In this document: positions 55,436 to 64,000 of the stretch, piece after piece
How positions within the stretch are numbered: the stretch's first letter is position 1
Layout: each line of letters starts with the position of its first letter
NCBI GenBank assembly: GCA_036924085.1
Contig: JAVGWX010000002.1
Location: forward strand, 53,164,605 to 53,228,604
From: Ariolimax columbianus
Lineage: Eukaryota > Mollusca > Gastropoda > Stylommatophora > Arionidae
DNA length: 64,000 nt
Reading direction: 5' to 3'
Notes under the pieces: generated by a model
Told to the model about the DNA's origin: nothing
The model's input: the letters and a program-made list of their open reading frames with translations, nothing else
Database searches by the model: none
Translations under genes and position numbers: made by a program

Positions 55436-56345
55436 ACAAATGACAAGAATGTCACATTTCTCTGTGGCATGTCGCAGGGCCAAATAGGGAAGGGAAGCAA
55501 CACACAAAAAACCATTAGATTGTAACCTGCTAGCCATGTCGTACGAGGCAATTAAGAAGGGTTGGGCATGGCGGTTGTTATCATATCCTATAAAAACAAT
55601 ACAGCACAAGAAACAAGAAACAAAATGTGTATACATAAAGGTAGAGAGGAGTAGATACGTTAGCGCATGTTGTTTAATGAACACAAACAAGCACACGAAC
55701 CTACGTAACGACCAAAAGGCCTTCTTCAAGTACTAAGAAGAACGCCAATGAGAGTAGTCGACTACTAATCTAAACGTTAAATGTGGTAATTGATATATTA
55801 CTAGAATGAATATACTTATAAGAGCAGTCTGATCCTGAACGAGGAATGTAAACTCAGATCGGAAGGTCGACACGACCTATGGCAAGTGGCGATGAACAAA
55901 TCAATGGAGGAAATTATTAAAAACAGAAACTGGAAATATATGATACAATCGGAAAACAAAATTTAGAAAAAAAGTAGATGGTGAGTACATTAGAAAGTAT
56001 GCAGGAGCATTTTAGAATACGACACGACAGTTATTAAAGCCACTATTAGGACTCAGACGCTTCAAGAGTAAATGTGACGGTTTTTGAAGTCCGAAACCAG
56101 TGGATGTCACCTTTATAATTGTCAATGTATCACATGCATTTATTCATGAACACTCCCACCTGGGATTTTATTATATTTGCCATTTCAACTATTTCACGTT
56201 AGTGAATATATCAAATGTACTGTCACATCTATCAGTGTGACTCTGTCATCTTTTTGTCCTGTGTATGTATTACTCTCAAACAAACGATGTGAAAGTATTA
56301 CCACATCAACATCACTTGGTTTTTTTTTTTAAAGCTCTACTTGTT
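55436..56345. other. Unassigned sequence with a motif shared with 63462
   Basis: 55672-55725 (cctacgtaacgaccaaaagg) matches 63474-63495. Nothing else was recognised. Confidence 0.35.
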
Positions 56346-56349
56346 CTAA

Positions 56350-56522
56350 ACAGTTTAGTGCGTTGTAATGTATTTTGCGCCTTATCGGCATAGCGTTTCC
56401 AACTTCAGCACTCATTTTTAAATCAGGTTGCTTCCTGTATCGGTACAATCTTGCTTTTAAAAAAATCTAAACTGAAGCAAGTTTTTGTTGTATATTAACC
56501 ACTTCGCCACAACGTCCATTAC
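56350..56522 (-). mobile_element. Degraded SINE-A copy
   Basis: Minus-strand relatives of tattttgcgcctgtcggc, ttcagcac-cattt and taaccacttcgcc of SINE-A, with deletions in the head. Confidence 0.6.
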
Positions 56523-56584
56523 GCATCATGATCTGACAGACACCAAGCTGACATTATAACGATCGTGGGGGCAGGCTTAAGGTG

Positions 56585-57205
56585 GACGTTGTCGTTGGTG
56601 GACATATCTGTTCAGCAAAGTTGCAGACTCGCTCGATACTGAACATAGAGCTAACACATATCTGTTCAGCAAAGTTGCAGACTCCCTCGAAACTGAACAT
56701 AGAGCTAGCACATATCTGTTTGGCAAAGTTGCAGACTCGCTCGATACTGAACATAGAGCTAACACATATCTGTTCAGCAAAGTTGCAGACTCGCTCGATA
56801 CTGAACATAGAGCTAACACATATCTGTTCAGCAACGTTGCAGACTCGCTCGATACTGAACATAGAGCTAGCACATATATGTTCAGCAAAGTCGCAAACTC
56901 GCTCGATACTGAACATAGAGCTAACACATATATGTTCAGCAAAGTCGCAAACTCGCTCGATACTGAACATAGAGCTAACACATATCTGTTCAGCAAAGTC
57001 GCAGACTCGCTCGATACTGAACATAGAGCTAGCACATATCTGTTCAGCAAAGTCGCAAACTCGCTCGATACTGAACATAGAGCTAACACATATCTGTTCA
57101 GCAAAGTCGCAGACTCGCTCGATACTGAACATAGAGCTAGCACATATCTGTTCAGCAAAATCGCAGACTCGCTCTATACTGAACATAGAGCTAGCACTTA
57201 CGGAC
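56585..57205. repeat. 54-bp tandem array
   Basis: Eleven units of 54 bp (acatatctgttcagcaaagt, gactcgctcgatactgaaca). The unit is 18 codons long, so frames of 131-236 residues stay open on both strands; none is supported as a gene. The segment gctcgatactgaaca resembles the complement of the SINE-B central block (gctcgacactgaaca). Confidence 0.96.
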
Positions 57206-57638
57206 ACCTGCACCAAAGCACATTGCATGTTCCTGCAGTGATTTTGTTGTTGTTTAATGTGCACAATGAGTAAGTTTACTCTTTTGTTCGCCCTGAAAGG
57301 AACGTTAAGTGGCTGGTTGTAGTAGTTTACCTCACATCCTTAGCAAGCTGATGAAGATGGGCCGTGGTCTTCTAGGCAGTTGTGCTGTACTTGGCTTCAC
57401 CTTTCGTGACGCTCACTACTACGGTGATAAAGTTGATCCACATCTCGTCAGCTAGACTGCATTGAAAACAATATGTTTCCAGGGATCGCTGCTTGAAAGA
57501 GAGACAGTGGTCTTGGTCAGGATATTGTGATTGACCTTAACACGACGTCCTGGTCAATATGTTGTGCCTGACCCTGACGCTACGTCCTAGCCAGTATGTT
57601 GTGCCTGACTGAACTAGCAAAAGGTTGAATGTCAAGGT
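57206..57638. other. Unassigned sequence
   Basis: 57530-57615 holds a few diverged units like those at 45420-45610 (gtcaatatgttgtgcctgac). Nothing else was recognised. Confidence 0.4.
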
Positions 57639-57639
57639 A

Positions 57640-57880
57640 GTCAAGTATCAGACAGTGCTGTTAAGGATGAAGTGTTAGAGAATTCACTGTGCTAGACCTC
57701 ATCTTGGTTAATAGCTGGGGTTGCTAGTTCCCTTACTCGCTGACCTTCCTTTCTTAACAATTAAATAAGTATTCATTTACAGCTAAGGGAACTGGATCGT
57801 GTCGGTATCAGGAGTTCAGCTCCGGGCCTTTGCGGTGAACAGCGAGTGCGCTGCCATCACGCTAATCGGCGCTCAAAGGT
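57640..57880 (-). mobile_element. SINE-D copy, inverted
   Basis: Minus strand head: cgattagcgtgatggcagcg, cactcgctgttcaccgcaaa, then the B-box position ggagctgaactcc. The left part (gaagtgttagagaattcact) matches the 70-bp unit of the array at 42654. Confidence 0.65.
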
Positions 57881-58504
57881 TAGTAATCATATTTTTTGCT
57901 CCCCCAATCTAATACAGGATTGAGCTAATTCCAAACGAAGACACTGAAGTCTGCAATAACATGTCAAATGCTTCGATAAACGAGGCCTCAGGTTTTTCGA
58001 AGAGGAGGTGGCAGGCAGTTTCCTTAACCGCTGTAGTGTATTACCTTAACTAAATCAGGTACCAATCTGTAGGTAGGTAGACTGGAGAGTTATTGGGCTT
58101 GTACCTTAAACAAAAGTAAGGGACCTATGTAATCTTAATGTCATGTCGTAAAAGGAACAAAAGAGAGTTGTCTATGTGGCTAACAAACTCATCATGTAAA
58201 ATGTGCTGCTACAGATACCACCTCTGCATGAGGGCTCGTAAATGCTTTGATGTAAGTAAGCTTCATGTCAAGGCTGCAGCAGTAGTTGTCGCATTATGTT
58301 CAACGTGGAGAGGTAAGGCAAGTTGACAAGAACGTGTCAAGATCGAAATCTGAACCTCTGCATCTTCGCCACTAGAGGCAAACACTGTAATAGGTAGGTA
58401 GGCAGGTAGGTAGGTAGGCAGTTAGGTAGATATGTAGGTAGACATGCATACAGCTTAGGTTACAAGGGCATGTCCATGAGCACGATGAATGGCCGAGCCC
58501 TAGG
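57881..58504. other. Unassigned; (GTAG)n tract
   Basis: A gtag microsatellite (aggtaggtaggcaggtaggt) lies at 58394-58445. No gene was recognised. Confidence 0.45.
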
Positions 58505-59070
58505 CTTCTTCTTCTTCTTCTTCGATCAGCTGATGCTATTCGTCTAGCCCGGTGACCTTCACGAAGTAGACTTCATGTCAGGTCTCAGCCGATCTCCCAC
58601 AGCTTTTTGAGCATGCCCACTCCTCCTGAACAGACTACCTCTTTTTAGTTTGTTCAAGTAGGACAGTCCTGCAGGGCATGTTCTGGTGTTTGCTTGGGTG
58701 CTCTACAACCGCACGTCACGGTGTCTCTGATACCCATTTTGTGGAGGTCAGTCTTTAGTCTGCAATGTCCTGTTCTGGGGCTGAATATCTTTGTCTGTCC
58801 ATCTCTGACAAGTTTGTCTATGCTGTGATATCTTGGCTTGTATTCCTTGTGCTGATCTCTCCGTTCTGTCCTCATGGATCGTTTGATGAGTGTCTTTGCT
58901 TCTTTATATCTTTTTGAATGGTGAGTCTGCGTGCCACCATTTCCGACTTTTTCGAGCTCATCTGCTATCTCCTTTTCAAGTATCCCCCAGTGTAAACCTG
59001 AAACCACTATTTGGTTAGATCTGCTTTTTGGGACAGCATTTTGATGTTGTATTTTAGCTACACACAATGC
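58505..59070 (-). pseudogene. LINE 3' end with RNase H end and zinc knuckle, (GAA)n tail
   Basis: The minus-strand frame 59067-58654 reads SGLHWGILEKEIADELEKVG (the HxGI...N/E-AD end of RNase H), then FSPRTGHCRLKTDLHKMGIR, then VTCGCRAPKQTPEHALQDCP. Its 3' tail is a (gaa)n run at 58505-58523. This is the same structural type as the young LINE copies but a different, diverged family. Confidence 0.82.
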
Positions 59071-59079
59071 GGTTAATAT

Positions 59080-59440
59080 CTTTCAGATTTGACCTAACCA
59101 GGCGGTACGGGAAAGACGGCGATGGCTGGATCAAAATAGAGAAGACCGTTTCCCATCCTTGCTGCCCATGGTCTGCTTTAAGAATTGATGGGCAAGGACG
59201 TCCTTAGGAAGGCGGGCCACATGCTCAAATAAGGTCAAACGGCGACAGTTTAGCTTGGCGAATGTCCTTGCGAGGCCTATTCGTCGGGTGACTTCGCCAT
59301 TTGTGACCCAGTCAAATCTGTTGATCGCCGCTGGCTGCGCATGTGAAAGGTTTCAATGCGTTCCTGAACGCTCAGGGGAATAGTTAGTCCATGTTTCAGA
59401 ACTGTGCATCTATAAAATATCTGGTGAAACATTGAGGGAC
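59080..59440 (-). pseudogene. LINE C-terminal remnant
   Basis: Minus-strand readings in shifting frames give CTVLKHGLTIPLSVQERIE, then LARTFAKLNCRRLTLFEHV, then LKQTMGSKDGKRSSLF, a pattern of RTE-like ORF2 ends. Frameshifts are frequent. Confidence 0.6.
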
Positions 59441-59970
59441 TTAGCTGAGTAGCGAAAAAAATGAGTAAAAGGGTGGTTATTCGCTTGGTCCTCATGAAAA
59501 ATGTACATGGTTAGATCCTTATTATTGATACGCTTCATACGACCCAGTTGTAAATTGATTACTTGTCGGACTGTTACGGACGAAATGGCAGCGTGAAAGG
59601 AAACTGTCGTCATAGAAAGCTGAAGCTTAATACAATGAAATAATGAACACTTCATCCCCGGCAGCAGTGTATGATATGGTAGTACCTGTATCTTAGCTTA
59701 TAGTAGGTGCCCAATTAGAGCTGAGATTTGACCTTACACTGGTGCTGACCTTCACCTTATATTCAGTCAGATCACGGTAAGAAATACAACGTCATGAAAC
59801 GGCAGACTAGGCATGCAGGTCAGCTGGTAGTGTTTTATAAGATGGCGGCAAATACTCGTCTGCCAAAGATGATCTGTGAATTGAGATAACTTGTCCTTGA
59901 GATTGATGTTAATATTAGTTGAATGTTTATGTCAGAGTTTGGCCATGGAGGTACATGAAAATGGTGGCTA
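59441..59970. other. Unassigned sequence; possible SINE-D end
   Basis: 59645-59668 (aacacttcatccccggcag) matches the SINE-D 3' module. The rest is unrecognised. Confidence 0.35.
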
Positions 59971-59974
59971 TATA

Positions 59975-60013
59975 TTAGACAGAGAGAGAGAGAGAGAGAG
60001 ATAGATAGATAGG

Positions 60014-60084
<71 letters not shown>

Positions 60085-60500
60085 CGAAGGAGAGAGAATA
60101 ACATTGAAAAGGGCAAACGTGATAATGAGAGTTTTTCAAACACATAAACATCCATAGGCATACACAGACACACTCATGCACAAAGATGCGGATCCATTTA
60201 AACGTTCACACATACACTCACAGACAGACACACACACAGGCACACTGACACACATAGACACACACACACACACACATAGACACACACACACACACTTGCA
60301 AAATCGTATTAAAGTATACACGCTGTGCATGTATGCACACATACACAATCTCATACCCATCCACACACACACACACCAAGACGATAATTGGCATGCACCA
60401 ATAACAGACACTCCATCATACACGAAGATGCATTGAGAGAAAAGTAGAGCGAGCGAGAGAGAGAGAGAGAGAAAGCGAGAGAGAGATTGAGAGAATAGTG
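59975..60500. repeat. Microsatellite cluster (GA, GATA, CA)
   Basis: ga runs at 59980-60000 and 60060-60090, a (gata)n run at 60000-60060, ca-rich repeats at 60210-60300 and 60360-60376, and a further ga run at 60450-60490. Confidence 0.95.
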
Positions 60501-60897
60501 AAACACAGGTAGAGAGAAAGTAATGATAATACTATGTCATATAGCCAAATTAATGATCGTCACCATTTTTTGATGCTTTTGAAATGTATCTCAAAACTTG
60601 ACATTTCTAAAAAAATGAACCAAAATTACATGATGGTCTGCAAACGTGCATTGTTCCTCTTTTGTTTGAGTTTGTTGAGAATGTCCCGTTTGGTGTTACA
60701 GACAATGTTTGTGTTTGTAAGCGTTTGGATTTTGTTGATTTTTGTTTCTGTTATGAGGAGCACTTGGATGTGTGTCTTGGATGTCTGTCATCTGACTACG
60801 AAGAAGCGCGTTCAAAACCTCTACATGGAATAGTATTTTTTGTTGTTTTGCTATTGTAGGTAACAAAATGTGGTTAACCCTTTGCAGTCACGAAAGG
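60501..60897. other. Unassigned sequence
   Basis: Two overlapping + strand frames at 60534-60859 have no recognisable motif. Confidence 0.3.
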
Positions 60898-61192
60898 GGA
60901 TCAGTGGTCTCGAGGTAAGCTGTTCGCCTCTAGTGCCGGGAAGGGGGCTCAGTGGTCTCGAGGTAAGCTGTTCGCCTCTAGTGCCGGGAAGGGGGCTCAG
61001 TGGTCTCGAGGTAAGCTGTTCGCCTCTAGTGCCGGGAAGGGGGCTCAGTGGTCTCGAGGTAAGCTGTTCGCCTCTAGTGCCGGGAAGGGGGCTCAGTGGT
61101 CTCGAGGTAAGCTGTTCGCCTCTAGTGCCGGGAAGGGGGGGAGGCTCAGTGGTCTCCTCGAGGTAAGCTGTTCGCCTCTAGTGCCGGAGGTC
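60898..61192 (+). repeat. 48-bp array of SINE-B promoter heads
   Basis: Six copies with an exact 48-bp period for the first five (starts at 60901, 60949, 60997, 61045, 61093; the last is slightly longer). Each holds the A-box region ggtctcgaggtaagctgttc. Only the last is followed by a B box (ggtttgaatcacgg at about 61194) and the SINE body. A frame of GLSGLEVSCSPLVPGR repeats is an artefact of the 16-codon unit. Confidence 0.95.
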
Positions 61193-61640
61193 GCGGTTTG
61201 AATCACGGTGGAGACCGTGATTTTTTCACGTGGATTTTCAGCTTAACATTCCCCTGATCTCTGGGTAGTGAGATCAGACTTCCATGTTCAGTGTCGAGTA
61301 CGTTAAAAATACACTGGCAGTTAGAAATCGAAAAGAGTTGGCTTAACGGCCGCTGTCCGGACAAAAATGCTAGTTAAAAATGTATCCAAGTTATTTGTAT
61401 CTTCCCCCAGGCCTAGTACGCCGCAGGAAGTTGTAAAATACCTACTACATATATTCGAAGCATTCTTAATGTATCGTAGACACCATGAGAGTATCGTAGT
61501 CACTATGAATGTATCGCAATCACTCTGAATGTTTCGTAATCACTCTCAGTGTATCGTAGATGATAACCTGAATGTATCGAAGCATTCGGCTACCTGACAA
61601 CTTACATTATCATGCCTGTTTGAATACCAGGATTCCAAGT
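61141..61640 (+). mobile_element. SINE-B copy, split by a 112-bp block
   Basis: Head, central block (cagtgtcgagtacgttaaaa) and 3' block (cttcccccaggcctagtac) as in 31670-32085. At cgaagcattc the copy is interrupted by 61466-61577, after which cgaagcattc (61578-61587) is repeated and the SINE continues to its end (ataccaggattccaag). Confidence 0.88.
61466..61577. repeat. 112-bp minisatellite block inside SINE-B
   Basis: Units like gaatgtatcgtagtcact, flanked by the 10-bp direct repeat cgaagcattc (61456-61465 and 61578-61587). The same unit forms a second array at 62034-62370. Confidence 0.88.
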
Positions 61641-62033
61641 ATTCAAAGTCCGGCCTAAATTGATTAGATTCGTGTCTTAACTTTTTACATTCCAGCCTAA
61701 TTTATTTGATTCGTGTTTTTACTCATTACAGTCTTGTCAAACTGATTAAATTAGTGTCTTAACTCTGGTCTAATTAATAAAATTCGTGTCATAAGAAACA
61801 ACTCTAATCAATAAGGCTGGACCGTAAAAGGTTCATTGCTTATTCAGTACATGACAACTGCTGGAGTAAACAATTTTTATTACTCAGCTTCATAAAAAGC
61901 ATCTTGATGGACTACATCAACAAGAAGAAACGATATAGCGATAACTCTTGTTAGTATATGTTTCTGGTGTGACCGATAACACGTGAAGCACAACTAAACT
62001 AGAGCTAGTGCATAGGTTTCCAAATATTTCAAG
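61641..62033. other. Unassigned AT-rich sequence
   Basis: Loose repeats of ttgattagattcgtgtctta (61660-61790). Nothing else was recognised. Confidence 0.4.
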
Positions 62034-62370
62034 ATCCTAGATACTCTGAATGTATCATACTCTGAATGTATCGTATATACTCTGAATGTATCGTACACAC
62101 CATTCAAGTATCGTAGTCCCCATGCGAGTATCGTAGTCACTATGAATGTATCGTAATTCCACCCTGAATGTTTCGTAATCAGTCTCAGTGTATTGTAGAT
62201 ACCCTGAATGTATCGTAATCACATTGAATGTATCGTAATCAGCCAGAGTGTATCGAAGACACTCTGAAAGTATCGTAGACTCCCTGCATGCATCGTAGAC
62301 ACAATGAATGCATTGTAGAGACCATGAAAGTATAGCAGACTCACTGAAAGTATAGCAGACACCCTGAAAG
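62034..62370. repeat. ~18-20-bp degenerate array
   Basis: Diverged units around ctgaatgtatcgtagacac, the same family as the block at 61466-61577. Confidence 0.85.
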
Positions 62371-62685
62371 TATCAATGACTCACCGTGCTTCTCTCAAGC
62401 GTCCGTCTTACGAGGTAACGTTTATAGAATAGGCTATAAAAGTGCATTTGACAACCCTCACAAGACTGCGAATCCTCAGGTGGTCCGCATTTTACAGGCT
62501 GAGAACCACTGCGATGGAGGACAGCAACGCATTGTGGGAAGACACATCCTTAAGTTGACAAACAGTTGTAACTTAGAGACGTGTATCAAGACAAGAGAAA
62601 TACATCGCTATTGAGAACACGCATCAAGAAGTTGAGAAACGCTTATCACTTAGAGAGTTAAATCAAGACCGGAGAAAAAGAGCGC
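62371..62685. other. Unassigned sequence
   Basis: No gene recognised. The aagttgagaaacgcttatca type phrases repeat loosely. Confidence 0.3.
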
Positions 62686-62689
62686 CAGC

Positions 62690-63000
62690 ATTAAAGAGCC
62701 ATAGATTGCAGGACAGACAATAACATTAGGTGTACCATATAAACAGGATAACACAGCGTCGTGCTTGAACAAACATCGTGATGTAGACAAACAATGGTAT
62801 CTTGCGAATTTCTTACTTTCCTTGTCATGGGCACCCAGTTGGACATGCTGTTGCCAAAGTACAGCCAGGTGGATTGGTTTTTCATTCCGCCTCAAAATGT
62901 CATCCATATTGCATGTTCTCAGACGACTTGTGCAGATCATCAGGTGCTCTGGATCCTGTGTTGCTTCACAGTCACATGCCGCATCATCCCTGTATTACCA
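62690..63000 (-). pseudogene. LINE C-terminal remnant with CxC...H...C motif
   Basis: The minus strand reads CDCEATQDPEHLMICTSRLR then DDILRRNEKPIHLAVLWQQ, homologous to CECGAVQNPEHLIICPRMQE and what follows at 51420-51815. No RT domain is left. Confidence 0.68.
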
Positions 63001-64000
63001 TCTATTTAAGTTCTTCTTGCATCACGAAAACCCACTTCGGAGTCTATTTAATGACTTTTATGTTACATAAGCCAAGTAGTGTCCAAGCGCATGCTCTTTC
63101 TTTAGTTCAATTCAGCGGACCTGCGTCAGTTCATTCCATTTTTTGAAGAGGCGTTTTCCGTGACTTGTATACAGGTGCTGTGTTGACTGTCAGAAACTTC
63201 CTCAAGTGCACTGGCCTGCATCTGGTGTCCAAACATGTGATGCAGGGTGCTTGGGTAGTTTGCCTATTTCTCTCTTTCAATTTTTGAATGGACACTTCTT
63301 CGTGCCATTGGGGTGAAACGTAGATTATGTGGAATATTTTTTTTTCGGTTGGAGTAGGTGTTAGTGAGAAAAGAACTATGAACGAAACTAGTAAAAGTTG
63401 ATTAAGGTTGAGCCTAATCAAAATTAAAAAATGGGTATGGTCAGATACCGCACCGAGACGAGAACACAAACAAAACCTACGTTACGACCAATAGGCCTTC
63501 ATCAGGGACAACAACACTGAATTAACAAATCAACATATAAGAAAAAATGGTCAACTCATCTGTTTCTGGTAGTAGACGCTTCCTGTCTAAGCGACCGGCT
63601 GTGCCAAGCGCTCGATTGAAACTGAATCGGAGCGGTCAAACACAAAGTGGCGGAATATGCCTGATAAGCCAATAGTGGCCAGATAGTGGTCCAGTTAGGA
63701 GAACAACGAGAAGGCAATATAAGCCGGGAGGGCGAAATGTTGATAAAGGAGAGGGAGTAAGAGAACTGATGGAAGAATGGGGGAGGCGGGGGGGGGGGGG
63801 GGGGGGGGCAAAGGAAGACAAATAGATGGGGGCCAGTGTGAAGGTTTAAGAAAAAGTATGGAAGATATTGATACCATGTGGTAGGTGTTAGGCACTGTGT
63901 TACTATCCCGCCAGGTTGCCATATTGCTATATTAAAAAGGTTGGCATGTGCAGAGTTTTTTACCAAACTGCGTGGCGTACCCAGCTACTGAAAGACACAT
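63001..64000. other. Unassigned end of window
   Basis: 63462-63505 shares a roughly 40-bp motif with 55672-55725. 63788-63809 is a run of g that may be an assembly weak point. No ChAT exon or other gene was recognised. Confidence 0.35.

Noticed and set aside
56554..57264. Long open frames on both strands (193 to 236 residues) over the 54-bp array
   Set aside because: A 54-bp unit is 18 codons, so any frame without a stop in the unit stays open. Simultaneous openness on both strands argues for an artefact.
62650..63146. Possible ChAT exon downstream of VAChT
   Set aside because: The only protein-like signal is a CxC...H...C LINE C-terminus on the minus strand, homologous to 51420-51815.

Overview
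The window looks like an accessory stretch of an invertebrate animal genome, most likely a mollusc and perhaps a gastropod. The evidence is one metazoan neuronal gene without introns in its coding region, many non-LTR retrotransposon, tRNA-derived SINE and mariner remnants, and a very high load of minisatellites. No prokaryotic gene organisation, rRNA, CRISPR array or free-standing tRNA was seen. The species assignment is inference from the general character of the repeats.

Only one confident host gene is present: a vesicular acetylcholine transporter (VAChT, SLC18A3/unc-17 family) at 53271-55034 on the + strand. A likely splice acceptor lies at 53251-53253, just upstream of the start codon. 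In animals this gene normally lies inside the first intron of choline acetyltransferase (the cholinergic locus). I recognise no ChAT exon in the 9 kb downstream, so any ChAT exons would lie beyond the window or be too short to see by eye.

Layout. 0-11.7 kb: an RTE-like reverse transcriptase relic, a 21-bp array, a mariner with a SINE nested in it, several degenerate arrays, and a 1.85-kb element with TG...CA ends inserted precisely in a 29-bp array. 12-25.3 kb: almost continuous tandem arrays (39, 24, about 37, 32-36, 59 and 48 bp units) interrupted by LINE fragments. 25.8-33.4 kb: SINEs of several families, LINE remnants and an internally deleted mariner. 33.6-38 kb: a 20-bp array carrying a 2.4-kb RNase H-bearing LINE, followed by an 18-bp array. 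38-47 kb: SINEs, nested LINEs, short arrays and the second copy of a 419-bp duplication. 47-53.2 kb: 35-bp, 28-29-bp and 31-bp arrays, with a block of head-to-head LINE remnants and a SINE inside the AT-rich array. 53.2-55 kb: VAChT. 55-64 kb: more SINE and LINE relics and a 54-bp array.

The most interesting pattern is that several minisatellites are made of pieces of the window's own SINEs (29.4, 32.1, 39.1, 42.7 and 60.9 kb, perhaps 56.6 kb), so SINE ends appear to seed tandem arrays. Conversely, several elements landed inside arrays with readable target-site duplications. Most long open frames in the window come from arrays and are not treated as genes. SINE family letters (A to F) are labels used only here.
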